A DNA stretch of 64,000 bases from Oceanospirillales bacterium. GTDB taxonomy: Bacteria > Pseudomonadota > Gammaproteobacteria > Pseudomonadales > Endozoicomonadaceae. Location of the stretch: assembly GCA_004762125.1 (NCBI GenBank), contig SIHQ01000015.1, positions 1 to 64,000 of the forward strand, in the 5' to 3' direction. The stretch's first letter is position 1; every line of letters begins with the position of its first letter. The notes below the pieces were generated by a model, which saw only the letters and a list, made by a program, of their open reading frames with translations, searched no databases and was not told where the DNA came from. Below are positions 26,392 through 35,959 of this stretch, piece by piece. The position numbers and the translations under genes are program-made.

Positions 26392-27870
26392 ATGCTGTTC
26401 GGTAATCCTGTTTACAAAGGCTTCAAGAAGCCAGCTAAATTTGACAATAACTTACTAGTGGTTGGCGCTGGCTCTGCCGGTTTGGTCAGTAGTTATATTG
26501 CTTCAGCGGTCAAAGCCAAAGTCACTCTGATTGAAAAGCACAAAATGGGTGGTGATTGTCTTAACACTGGTTGTGTTCCCAGTAAGGCGCTGATTCGTTC
26601 CGCTAAAATCGCTCACTATATGCACAGAGCTGAAGAATTCGGTCTGGAAAATGTGCAGGCAGATGTGAACTTTACCAAGGTAATGGAGCGCATTCAGTCG
26701 GTTGTAAAACAAGTTGAACCCCATGACTCCATTGAACGTTATTCCAGCCTCGGTGTTGAGTGTGTAACGGGTGCCGCCAAATTGGTCAGCCCTTGGGAAG
26801 TGGAAGTTGATGGCAAACGTATCACTAGCAAGAACATTATTATTGCCAGTGGCGGTCGCCCTTTTGTTCCTTTCCTACCGGGTCTGAATGACATTACGTA
26901 TCACACCTCGGATACGATTTGGGATCTTCGCGAGAAGCCGGAAAAGTTACTGGTTATTGGTGCAGGCCCTATTGGTAGTGAACTGACCCAGGCTTTTACA
27001 CGTCTTGGTGTTAATGTCACTCAGCTGGATCACGGTTCACGATTATTGCATCGAGAAGATGAAGATGTGTCTGAGCTGGTTAAGCAACAGTTCTTGAAAG
27101 ACGGCGTTGATCTTCGACTTAAGCATGAACCTAAATCTTTTCACAACGACAATGGTCGTCAATACCTGAAAGCCGCTCATGAAGGTCAAGATGTTGAGAT
27201 TGACTTTGATGCGGTACTGTTTGCCACCGGTCGTAGAGCCAATACCAGCAATATGGGGCTAGAAGAGTTAGGCATTGAAGTCACTGAACGCGGAACCTTG
27301 GCCGTTAACGACTATCTGCAGACAAAATTCCCTAATATCTATGCCTGTGGTGATGTTGCCGGGCCTTATCAATTTACCCACGCCGCTGCTCATCAGGCAT
27401 GGTACGCCGCAGTGAATGCGCTGTTCGGTAAGTTCAAAAAGTTCAAGGTGGATTACTCGGTCATGCCCTGGGCGACCTTCACCGATCCTGAAGTGGGTCG
27501 CGTAGGTTTGAATGAAACTGAAGCGAAAGAACAAGGTATTCCCTACGAAGTCACCAAATACGGTATTGATGATCTGGACCGGGCCATTGCTGATGAAGAA
27601 GCGAGAGGCTTCGTTAAAGTATTGACCAAACCAGGCTCTGACAAAATTCTGGGTTGTACGATTGTTGGTTACCATGCCGGTGAGCTGATCACAGAGTACA
27701 TCAGCGCCATGAAGCATGGCTTGGGCATGAACAAGATTCTTAGCACAATCCACATCTACCCTACTCTGAGTGAAGCTAACAAATTTGCGGCGGGTGAGTG
27801 GAAGAAAGCTCATGCGCCGGAAGGAGTACTGAACTGGGTGAAGAAGTTTCATGGCTGGATGCGAGGCTGA
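26392..27870 (+). CDS. FAD-dependent pyridine nucleotide-disulfide oxidoreductase
   Basis: A 492-residue flavoprotein of the mercuric reductase/lipoamide dehydrogenase class. It has FAD-binding VVGAGSAGLVSSY, redox-active CLNTGCVPSKALI, NAD(P)-binding VIGAGPIGSELTQAFTRLG, second FAD motif NIYACGDVAGPY and the C-terminal dimer block IHIYPTLSEANK. A C-terminal Cys pair for mercury is absent, so it is not a true MerA. Coupled to the TVP38 gene, with which it is fused in other bacteria. Substrate unknown; membrane-linked thiol or quinone redox is possible. Confidence 0.88.
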   Translation: MLFGNPVYKGFKKPAKFDNNLLVVGAGSAGLVSSYIASAVKAKVTLIEKHKMGGDCLNTGCVPSKALIRSAKIAHYMHRAEEFGLENVQADVNFTKVMERIQSVVKQVEPHDSIERYSSLGVECVTGAAKLVSPWEVEVDGKRITSKNIIIASGGRPFVPFLPGLNDITYHTSDTIWDLREKPEKLLVIGAGPIGSELTQAFTRLGVNVTQLDHGSRLLHREDEDVSELVKQQFLKDGVDLRLKHEPKSFHNDNGRQYLKAAHEGQDVEIDFDAVLFATGRRANTSNMGLEELGIEVTERGTLAVNDYLQTKFPNIYACGDVAGPYQFTHAAAHQAWYAAVNALFGKFKKFKVDYSVMPWATFTDPEVGRVGLNETEAKEQGIPYEVTKYGIDDLDRAIADEEARGFVKVLTKPGSDKILGCTIVGYHAGELITEYISAMKHGLGMNKILSTIHIYPTLSEANKFAAGEWKKAHAPEGVLNWVKKFHGWMRG

Positions 27871-27949
27871 ACTCTACCTTGCATACTAAACCGGATCACA
27901 GGAACAGCCCGTGCCGGATAGATTCTGAAATTTGCATGACACGTATTTG

Positions 27950-30900
27950 TCAGGGAGTGCTGTCTGGTTTAACTACAGGCAGTTCTGGCAAAGAAAGGTC
28001 GTTCAGTGTTGTCCGGTAAGGAACAGGGCTACCGCCTATTAGACTGAACTGATCGGAATTAAAGAGCAGATTACTTTTACCGGGTTCATCCTGCCAGAGC
28101 ACAACTGGGAAATAGTTCCTTCCAGTATTTTCTCTAAACTGTGGAACAATCCGCATAAGCAACTGTTGGCCTGCATAAGCCAAATTTTTTAGAGCATTTT
28201 GGATCATCGTTGTTTGCTCATTTGAATCGTCGCTGGAGGCACGGTTGGCAATCTCGTGAGAGGCCGCTGCAACGATATTGTGAGTAAGACTGAGTATTCT
28301 AAGTAACTGGATACTTGCATCATCGAGCGGTGCGTTACCAATATTGCATACCTCCATGATTTTAGTTGATGAAAGGCTGACATAGTTATTGCCTAAAAAC
28401 TGCTGAAGCCTATCGTTTGAGTTTTCTTCTTTGAAGATTGAAAAATCAATATCAGGGAAAAAATCTTTTCCATCTTCATCAAATAGGCGAGCCAGTAATG
28501 ATTGGCCGTTACCCTCTTCAAAATAGGCTTTAAATCCTTGATAACTAGTGGCTATATCATCAACAGTCCAATCTTTGAAGTTTGAATTTTGATACTCCAA
28601 TAACAAGGACATGAAGAACTCGGGATTTTCTTTAGCGACCCGCTTTACCAGATAGGAAGACAGGAAAGGATTTTTCTTTAACTCTTGATCTTGAAAGAAT
28701 CGGGTCTGTATCTCGAAAAAAGGTAATTTTTTTATGTGACGAACCTTTTTCTGAATTTTATTGAGAACATCCAATTCTTTACTTACAAGGGTGCTAACCC
28801 CAGGGGGCAAAAGAAATTCTAGGGGTTTAATGGTATTATCGTGTTCCATAAGTAACTTTGATGATGCTGCATCCAGCGAATCTACTACCATCAATCCTAA
28901 TTCTAATGTCTCGTAGTTATCACCAGTTTCCTGACAAAACTGTTTGGAGTATCGTGAAGTAGTTAGATTGCTGTCAGTTATCCAAGGCAGCACTGATCTC
29001 AGCATAAACTTGAACCCATGGTATCGATATAGACTGAAAACACCGGTTCCATACTCGCTTTTAGTTATGTTCCAAATAGGTTCTTTGGAATCCAGTAAAT
29101 GGGTGATACCAGATTCGGGGTGTTTTTTAATTGTTTCCCTTTCTAAATCATCCAATAGTTTTAAATAAGTTATATATTCAGTTTTTCTCAGACTATGAAT
29201 AGTTTCAGTCATCCAGGCTGCAACTGGATGGAGGCCTGACTCTTTCAGGTTAAAATCTTCGTATGAAGTAATTCCAAGTTGCTCATTAATCTCAGAATCC
29301 TTTGCAGCAAGGGGCATAATAATATTCATGGAGAATTCTTTGTAAACATTTTTACTCAGACTGACACGGTCCATAAGAGCGAGCATGCTTTCGGGAGATG
29401 ATTCATCCAGAGTTACCCGTGCGAGCAACTCTTTCGTCGCCTGCTTTACCTCGTCTATATTCTTCTTTTTGCCCTGTATTTTCTTATGGGGCACTTCATT
29501 TTTATACCATTGCAAATCAGGCCTAAGTCCTCCGAAGACCCATGCTCTGAAAAGTCGAGTGAGTGGTTTTTTGAGAGCAACAGACCATTCCTCATGGCTA
29601 TTTCTTTTCAAGCTATTATGGATGTACGAAGCTGCTGGTGATAGTTCGGAAGTCCTTTTGGGCGGTGTGAAGTTAGCGAACCTGTCCTCTATTGGTTCTG
29701 GCTCAAGTTCCTGTCGTTGACCGGTTGTTGAAGACGGGGCGCGATCGCCCTCTATATATATTTCGTGATACTTTGGCAGAGCATATATCGTCGGTTCAGA
29801 AGCTGTAGCGGCTGTTGATATAGAGTACTTACTCTCACTAGCACTATAACTTGGAAGTAGTGCAGCAGGTTCAACAGGTTCAACAGGTGTAGGTTGAAAA
29901 ATGCCTGTTGGCACCAAGGCTAGATCAAAAGGTTTTTTACTTAACACCAGGTCAAAGACTGTTCTTCCTCGTTCAAAAATTAAGAATAGAAATATTGGGT
30001 TCAGAATCTTGTTCTGTTCTAAAGACCATTGATAATCTGACAGTCGTTGAACAGGTGACAGGTGCTCGAGGATTAGCCATACGCCTTGGCGTGAATCAGT
30101 GGAACTAGCAGGTGTAAGTTGAAAAGCGCCTGTTAGTGCTGGGGTTTGATCAAAAGAGTTTTCCCTTAGTATCAGGGAGGTAATTGGCGATTCGTCTTCG
30201 TTCAGTCCAGAGGGTACTGACTGAGAAACGTAGATTGATGTGTCTACCGGCTGTATCAAGCCGGCATTGATATGCGGTGGTTCTACATCTGCTGGTGGAG
30301 CCATAAAACTCAGAATTTTTTTCTGCAGATACCAATGGGAAAGCAACAAAGGTAATGATCGAGTAATTCGTTTACTGATTTTGTCTGCAAAAAGCCAAGT
30401 GTTGCTCCAAAATGGATCCAGAAATAGCATAGGTTTAGAGATGTTCTCATGACTATTTTCGGATTGGATAACGAGGCATTGAGAGCTTTGTTCGGGCAAG
30501 GATAAATCTTTTGGTAAAAGGAATGCACTATTTTCCAATGCAAAGCTCAGGCAGCCAGTGTCAGGATCTTTATGTAACTCTGTCTGGCTTACGGTACTCA
30601 TATCTGGCCCTGGTAGAACTGTATTTTTAGAGGCAGAGGGATAGCTCGAAACCAAGTTTTGCCAATGAGTTGTGTTTTCCAACCAGTGATAGAGGTGGCC
30701 AAGAACAGCATCCGATAATAAGGATGTATATGGAGGAGGAAAGGCATCCTTATGGTTATGAATGAGCACGTTTTCAATAAATGAAAATTCTTTTGTTATA
30801 TCGAACTCAGCGGATTCACGGGGCTGCTTTGGCTGTTCACCATCAATAGACATAGAAGTAACAGAAACGGAGAGAGTATTGTGTTGGTAGGGCCATTCTT

Positions 30901-31633
30901 GAAGCAAGGGAGTTGATTCATTGTCTACTTTTGTTGTGATATCAAAGTCTGCCGTATCGTTAAATAGCTGATAACCAAGAGTGATGTCCAGAAAGAGGTT
31001 TTTCTGTTTCAAGGTTCGAGCCAGCCTCTCGGCTACAGCCATATCTTCATCGTGATAGTCAACATTAGCATCGTTAAGAAGCGAGGTTATTCTGAGAGTC
31101 GTCACTTTCGTTATTTCACCCTGGATCTCGATTTCCTCCTCAATAATCATCGCCGACAGTGGTGCGTTAAGAAAAGATATTGGGTACAGCTTGGCTTTGC
31201 TGGGAGCTGATAGGTGACCCAGATAGATATAAAAATCATTTATCAGCTCTAGGTAAAGGGCGACGTATAAAGCGGGAGACAGAATATGTGTCACTGTGTT
31301 GGAGCTGGTCTGGAGAGCTGAGCCGAAGGTAATAAGGGAACTACCGACTGCAGAATACTTGTGGAAAAGACTAAATCCGATCAGCAGCATCAAATCTGGT
31401 GTTAGCCAAAAGAGTGATGTAGGTGATGGCAGGTACTCATAATAGTTACGATAGTAATCGATATCTTCGCTTTTGGTCTGCTCCCAGAACACCGGCTGTT
31501 GGTTTTGAAACTCGATAGAACCACTGGGTTGCTCTATGGGATAAGCTGCTGAACTGGAGCCTGCCAGAAGGCTTACAGCAATAGTGAGTGATTTTAGATG
31601 AAGTAATCTAATGACTCTGAACACAGCTCTCAA
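27950..31633 (-). CDS. Very large exported protein of unknown function (1227 aa)
   Basis: Starts with a signal peptide (LLHLKSLTIAVSLLAGSSSA), then a hydrophobic region at about 75-150 that could cross or insert in a membrane (LTPDLMLLIGFSLFHKY; ILSPALYVALYLELI). The middle (430-690) is Pro/Ser-rich and contains a degenerate duplication: LILRENSFDQTPALTGAFQ and LVLSKKPFDLALVPTGIFQ, about 75 residues apart. The C-terminal 550 residues look globular and helical. No catalytic motif is recognised. AT-rich, monocistronic, beside other effector-like genes. It may be a surface or secreted host-interaction protein; that is a guess. Confidence 0.6.
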   Translation of the reverse strand: MRAVFRVIRLLHLKSLTIAVSLLAGSSSAAYPIEQPSGSIEFQNQQPVFWEQTKSEDIDYYRNYYEYLPSPTSLFWLTPDLMLLIGFSLFHKYSAVGSSLITFGSALQTSSNTVTHILSPALYVALYLELINDFYIYLGHLSAPSKAKLYPISFLNAPLSAMIIEEEIEIQGEITKVTTLRITSLLNDANVDYHDEDMAVAERLARTLKQKNLFLDITLGYQLFNDTADFDITTKVDNESTPLLQEWPYQHNTLSVSVTSMSIDGEQPKQPRESAEFDITKEFSFIENVLIHNHKDAFPPPYTSLLSDAVLGHLYHWLENTTHWQNLVSSYPSASKNTVLPGPDMSTVSQTELHKDPDTGCLSFALENSAFLLPKDLSLPEQSSQCLVIQSENSHENISKPMLFLDPFWSNTWLFADKISKRITRSLPLLLSHWYLQKKILSFMAPPADVEPPHINAGLIQPVDTSIYVSQSVPSGLNEDESPITSLILRENSFDQTPALTGAFQLTPASSTDSRQGVWLILEHLSPVQRLSDYQWSLEQNKILNPIFLFLIFERGRTVFDLVLSKKPFDLALVPTGIFQPTPVEPVEPAALLPSYSASESKYSISTAATASEPTIYALPKYHEIYIEGDRAPSSTTGQRQELEPEPIEDRFANFTPPKRTSELSPAASYIHNSLKRNSHEEWSVALKKPLTRLFRAWVFGGLRPDLQWYKNEVPHKKIQGKKKNIDEVKQATKELLARVTLDESSPESMLALMDRVSLSKNVYKEFSMNIIMPLAAKDSEINEQLGITSYEDFNLKESGLHPVAAWMTETIHSLRKTEYITYLKLLDDLERETIKKHPESGITHLLDSKEPIWNITKSEYGTGVFSLYRYHGFKFMLRSVLPWITDSNLTTSRYSKQFCQETGDNYETLELGLMVVDSLDAASSKLLMEHDNTIKPLEFLLPPGVSTLVSKELDVLNKIQKKVRHIKKLPFFEIQTRFFQDQELKKNPFLSSYLVKRVAKENPEFFMSLLLEYQNSNFKDWTVDDIATSYQGFKAYFEEGNGQSLLARLFDEDGKDFFPDIDFSIFKEENSNDRLQQFLGNNYVSLSSTKIMEVCNIGNAPLDDASIQLLRILSLTHNIVAAASHEIANRASSDDSNEQTTMIQNALKNLAYAGQQLLMRIVPQFRENTGRNYFPVVLWQDEPGKSNLLFNSDQFSLIGGSPVPYRTTLNDLSLPELPVVKPDSTP

Positions 31634-31903
31634 CTTGCGAAGTCAAAAATTACAATATAGCCCTGATTTTGTTTGTAGCGAGTCGTTATCGAAATAATAT
31701 GATGCAAAATAATCTGTACCGGTGAACGGAAGAAACGGTATGCCCTCAAAGAGCTGTTGAACTGAGTGATGAAGGTTTCACGGCTGATTCTCCTGCACTG
31801 CTAGATTTAAATGAGAAGCTTTTTTACCCAAATAATTATCTTTAAAGACGGTGGGTAAGCGAGATTTTTCTTTTAGCGGGCGAATATCAGGGAAGGTCTA
31901 GGC

Positions 31904-33508
31904 ATGGGTGTAGGGTCAGTTCAATCAACCGGATCGGTAAATGCCGTTCAACAGCCCGGAAATGAGAAGTCATCAGTAAAACACTCTGGAGCTGATAATC
32001 CGGGACGTGTGAATAGACATTCCATTACAAAGCTCCCTCCGACCACTCAGTTGAAAACGTCTCAGCTCTATCCATCCCTTGAAAGCAAAGCTTTGTCTGA
32101 ATATGGAGTATCTCCGTTAGCGGCTTCTGATGTTAAAGCAAAGATGACTCTACCTCCTGTGCCTGCAGAATTGTCCCCAAAAGAAAACATAATGTTCGGC
32201 AGGGCCAGTCGTGTGATTGGACGAATTAACACTGAGCTGAGAAAAGGCGGTTATGAGCCTCAGGTTCGAAGTGAAGAGACCTTTAAGGTACGGATCAGTC
32301 AGGCCAGAGACAGTGTAAAAGTAGCGGAAAGCATGCTGAAGCAAGCTTGTGGTCTGGATAAAGACGCCACTTTGAGTATGAATATGAGAGATTCTGGTCT
32401 TGGCGCTGGGAGACTGACTGTCGCAGGTAAGCAAGCAGAATCCGCCATAATGGCCGCCACAGGATTGCTTAAGCAGAGAAAAGAAGAGCTGAGACAGGCT
32501 AAAAGTGAATTAAGTTCTCTGAAAAGCGAATTAAAGCAAAAAGCTAAAACAGGCCGGAAAGCTCGAGCAGCAGAAGAAAAACTGGAAACGAAAACGAATG
32601 TTTTTAAGAAGGCGGTATCGTCGATCAGAGCTGATATCCACAAAGCGACAAATACCTCCAGTCGAGCCGTTGGTAAAGAGCTCGCCTCTGTGGAATCCGC
32701 TCTAAAAAAAGCAAAATCAGCTCGATCGTCGGGGAATAAACTTCTGAGAGGTATGGAAAGGGAAGCCGGAAAACATGGCTTTAATATAGATTCTCTTAGA
32801 ACACAGGCAAGACAATCGAGAGAAACGGCTGGTAGCGAAATTGTGAAGTTAAAAGCTGAGGTGGTTGCTCTCAAAACGAAGAAAAAGGCTGCCCAAACTC
32901 AGGAAAAAAAAGATAGAAGAGCTGATAAGTCTGAGCAGAAAGAACTTAATCAAGCTCATAAAAAAATGAATCGAGAGTTTGATAAATCTGAAGCAAGGTC
33001 ACACACCTCTGGATCATCAAAGCAGGAACGAGTAAAACTGGCAGCCACACCAACTCCTACGCGTAAACCGACGGTAACACCTTCTTCTGAGCCAGTAAAA
33101 AGGGGGACAACAGCTTCTCAGAAAACCGCTCTTCAACCTTTGCAGCCGAGTAAAGCAAATGTTGCACGCTATGTAGCGGACATCAAGCCATCCCAAAAAT
33201 TGAGTTTTTCGGCTATCGATAAATCGATGAAGTCTGTGAGGACTGTCAAAGAGTATAAACAGGTACTTGCTGATATTAATGCAGCAAAACTGGGTCTTGG
33301 AGATAAAACTAAGTTACGGGGTTTCCTCAGTGCGGCTCTGCTTGGTGCAATGAAAGACCCGGTAAAGTTCCAACACCTAACTCCAGAGTTGATTGAACAT
33401 ACTATGTATGGGCTGTCCAAAAATGAAATTGAAGCCGAATACCCAAAAGCAGTAGCCCGTGAGAAACAGCGCCTTACTCAAAATTCCCGAAGTTTTAATA
33501 GAGGTTAA
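31904..33508 (+). CDS. Coiled-coil protein of unknown function, effector-like
   Basis: A 534-residue basic protein without a signal peptide. The first 45 residues are rich in Gly, Ser, Asn and Gln, typical of type III secretion leaders. Residues about 130-360 form long coiled coil (LLKQRKEELRQAKSELSSLK; LKAEVVALKTKKKAAQTQEK). A Pro/Thr/Ser linker at about 375-410 is followed by a small helical C-terminal domain (FSAIDKSMKSVRTVKEYKQV; LRGFLSAALLGAMKDPVKF). I do not recognise the family. Divergent from the 1227-residue gene, 270 bp apart. Confidence 0.6.
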   Translation: MGVGSVQSTGSVNAVQQPGNEKSSVKHSGADNPGRVNRHSITKLPPTTQLKTSQLYPSLESKALSEYGVSPLAASDVKAKMTLPPVPAELSPKENIMFGRASRVIGRINTELRKGGYEPQVRSEETFKVRISQARDSVKVAESMLKQACGLDKDATLSMNMRDSGLGAGRLTVAGKQAESAIMAATGLLKQRKEELRQAKSELSSLKSELKQKAKTGRKARAAEEKLETKTNVFKKAVSSIRADIHKATNTSSRAVGKELASVESALKKAKSARSSGNKLLRGMEREAGKHGFNIDSLRTQARQSRETAGSEIVKLKAEVVALKTKKKAAQTQEKKDRRADKSEQKELNQAHKKMNREFDKSEARSHTSGSSKQERVKLAATPTPTRKPTVTPSSEPVKRGTTASQKTALQPLQPSKANVARYVADIKPSQKLSFSAIDKSMKSVRTVKEYKQVLADINAAKLGLGDKTKLRGFLSAALLGAMKDPVKFQHLTPELIEHTMYGLSKNEIEAEYPKAVAREKQRLTQNSRSFNRG

Positions 33509-33702
33509 AAATTCAACTTACTATTCTATTTTTTCTTGTCACAAGTGGGTATCGCTCACACTTTTGAAAACTCTTTTCCGCTTACTTGCAAGGCATTGAT
33601 ACAAAGCAAATAAAACGACATCTATCGTCTTTAAAAGACGACAGACTGCATGTAGTATTGCGCCTCAAATATCAATAATGAATAAATTTTGTACAAGGCA
33701 CT

Positions 33703-35307
33703 ATGAAAATTAAAACGACTAAAGGCCTGATTTGTGCAGGAGTGATGTCCGCATCACTGGCCATGCCAATGTCCGTACAGGCCGCAGTAAAAAACGTCAT
33801 CATGATGATTGGTGACGGCATGGGTGTTCAGCAGGTAGGTCTGCTGGAAACCTACGCTAACCGCGCAGCAAGCTCTCCTTACAACGGTGAACCAACAGGT
33901 TTGGCTAAACTGGCTAAAGCCGGTAAAATCGTACTATCCCGCACAAATCCTATCGATACTCTGGTTGTAGACTCTGCTTGCTCCGCTACCCAGCTGGCTA
34001 TCGGTGAACCAACTTTGTCTGAAGTTATCGGTATCGATGCTGAAGGTAATCGTAAGCAGACCGTTCTGGAACTGGCTGAGAGCATGGGTAAGTCTACCGG
34101 TCTGGTATCCGACACTCGCCTAACTCATGCTACTCCTGCCTCTTTCGCAGCTCACGTTGCTCATCGCAGCATGGAAAACACAATCGCCGAGCAAATGCTG
34201 GAAGCTGATGTTGATGTTCTGTTGTCCGGTGGTGCTCGTCACTTCCTGCCTAAGTCCGTTAACGAAAAAGGCGTATGGTATGACCGCTACGTTAAGCGTA
34301 CCGGTGGTGCTTTCTCTATCAAGTCCAAGCGTAAAGACGATCGTGACTTGCTGAAAGAAGCGGATAGAGCAGGTTATCAGTTGGCGTACGACTGGAAAAA
34401 ACTGAGAAACATCGAAGAAGGTAAGATTCTCGGTCTGTTCGCTAATTCAGCCATGTATAACGGTATCAAGTGGGAAGCGACCAAAGACACGCCACAAGAG
34501 CGTACTCAGCCAACCTTGAAAGAAATGACCATGAAAGCTCTGGACATTTTGTCTCAGAATGACAAAGGCTTCTTCCTGATGGTTGAAGGTGGTTTGATTG
34601 ACTGGGCTGGTCATGAAAACGACACTGGAACCATGCTGCACGAATTGCTGAAGTTTGATGAAACCATCAACTACGTATATGAATGGGCTGCACAGCGTGA
34701 CGATACTTTGGTTGTAGTAACAGCTGACCACGAAACCGGTGGCTTCGGATTCTCATATAATGCTGTAGATGTGCCTGAGACTGATTTCAGCAAATCCGGT
34801 ACTGCTTTCGAAGGTCTGGGTTACACACCTCAGTGGAACTTCGGCGATCTGTCTATTCTGGACAAACTGGCTGGCCAAACCAAAGCTCACTCTGCTCTTT
34901 ACTACGAATTTTCTGCTCTTCCAGCTGAAGAGCAGACTTCCGACCGTCTGGCTGAAATGCTGAACGAAAGCAATGAGTTCAAAGTGACAGCTGAAATGGC
35001 TTCAGTCATCATGAAAACTGAAGCTAACGAATTCTTCAAAGAGAACCACAGCTATCTGAGTGCTGAAACTTGGCCGAAGATCGATGATTTCAAATCTTTC
35101 TACGTTTACGGTGAAGAAAACCGTGCTGACCTGATTGGTCGTGTACTGAGTGAACAGCAGCACACGGTTTGGGGTACAGGTACTCACACTGATACACCGG
35201 TTGGTGTGTTTATTTACGGTCCAAAATCCGCCAAGCGTAAGTTTGACGGAATCATGACTCACCCTGAAGTAGGTGCAGTTCTGAAGAAGATCGTTTCAAA
35301 GAACTGA
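33703..35307 (+). CDS. phoA: Secreted alkaline phosphatase
   Basis: A 534-residue periplasmic or secreted phosphomonoesterase. Signal peptide 1-27 (CAGVMSASLAMPMSVQAA). Metal/nucleophile blocks: MMIGDGMG (Asp38) and VVDSACSATQLAIG (nucleophile Ser91), then LTHATPASFAAHVAHR, MVEGGLIDWAGHEND, VVTADHETGGFGF and TGTHTDTPVGVF. It is longer than E. coli PhoA and fits the marine bacterial alkaline phosphatase group with insertions. Codon use is strongly biased to CTG, GGT, CGT and AAC, suggesting high expression. A strong terminator follows. It would free phosphate from organic matter outside the membrane. Confidence 0.92.
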   Translation: MKIKTTKGLICAGVMSASLAMPMSVQAAVKNVIMMIGDGMGVQQVGLLETYANRAASSPYNGEPTGLAKLAKAGKIVLSRTNPIDTLVVDSACSATQLAIGEPTLSEVIGIDAEGNRKQTVLELAESMGKSTGLVSDTRLTHATPASFAAHVAHRSMENTIAEQMLEADVDVLLSGGARHFLPKSVNEKGVWYDRYVKRTGGAFSIKSKRKDDRDLLKEADRAGYQLAYDWKKLRNIEEGKILGLFANSAMYNGIKWEATKDTPQERTQPTLKEMTMKALDILSQNDKGFFLMVEGGLIDWAGHENDTGTMLHELLKFDETINYVYEWAAQRDDTLVVVTADHETGGFGFSYNAVDVPETDFSKSGTAFEGLGYTPQWNFGDLSILDKLAGQTKAHSALYYEFSALPAEEQTSDRLAEMLNESNEFKVTAEMASVIMKTEANEFFKENHSYLSAETWPKIDDFKSFYVYGEENRADLIGRVLSEQQHTVWGTGTHTDTPVGVFIYGPKSAKRKFDGIMTHPEVGAVLKKIVSKN

Positions 35308-35333
35308 TAGAATCAAATCAGTGATTTGAGATA

Positions 35334-35367
35334 ACAAACAGCTGCCTTTTGGCGGCTGTTTGTTTTT
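35334..35367 (+). terminator. Rho-independent terminator after phoA
   Basis: ACAAACAGC (35334-35342) pairs with GCTGTTTGT (35355-35363) and is followed by a T-run. The next gene starts 14 bp later, so that gene has its own promoter or depends on readthrough. Confidence 0.88.
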
Positions 35368-35380
35368 ATAGTGAAGACAA

Positions 35381-35944
35381 ATGAGTGCTGCTAGCGTGAT
35401 TCGAAAATTATTAAACCTTGGTTTTTTGGCGGTTGTAATAAGTCTGGCTGTTCCTGTACATGCGAGTGTCACAACGGAACCTGTTGAGTCGGTAGTGCAG
35501 ATTATTGACTGGACTAGCCTGACGCCAGAGCTAGATCCGAAAGTGTACGGGAAGTATCGTGCCGGCAAGCTTTCTCAGTCAGATTTGAGAGTTTATATGG
35601 ACTCGTTTTATAACACTCCCCGACCGGAGCTGGCTGGAAAGGAAGTATCTCTTACCGGTTATCTGCTGCCTCAGAATGTTTATGAAGACGGTACGAGTAA
35701 CCGTTTTATCTTGGTCAAGAAAATTTCCAGCTGGACTCACACTGATCAAAAACTGAAACCGAATCAGGTGCTGCTAGTGGAATTCAAACCTGGAATGAAG
35801 CTGAACCAAACTACCCGAGTCCGGTATCGGATCACTGGAATAATGAATGTGGGTAAGTATTCCGTTCCCGCTACAGAAACCTTTTATCGATTAGATGCAT
35901 CAGCTATTAAAGTGAACCGCCGGAAGTTCAATGAAAAATACTGA
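35381..35944 (+). CDS. Secreted DUF3299-like protein
   Basis: A 187-residue protein with a signal peptide (LLNLGFLAVVISLAVPVHA). It then shows IDWTSLTPELD and, after a linker, PELAGKEVSLTGYLLPQ, FILVKKISSW and LLVEFKPG, a layout resembling the small secreted DUF3299 family, which lacks an assigned function. The cysteine/histidine pair seen in many members is not obvious here. It follows the phoA terminator closely. Convergent with the sterol desaturase gene, 15 bp between stops. Confidence 0.55.
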   Translation: MSAASVIRKLLNLGFLAVVISLAVPVHASVTTEPVESVVQIIDWTSLTPELDPKVYGKYRAGKLSQSDLRVYMDSFYNTPRPELAGKEVSLTGYLLPQNVYEDGTSNRFILVKKISSWTHTDQKLKPNQVLLVEFKPGMKLNQTTRVRYRITGIMNVGKYSVPATETFYRLDASAIKVNRRKFNEKY

Positions 35945-35959
35945 CTTCCAGCGTATGCC

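Noticed and set aside
32299-32874. 191-codon minus-strand ORF
   Set aside because: Antisense to the coiled-coil gene; the low-stop complement of Lys/Glu-rich codons explains its length.
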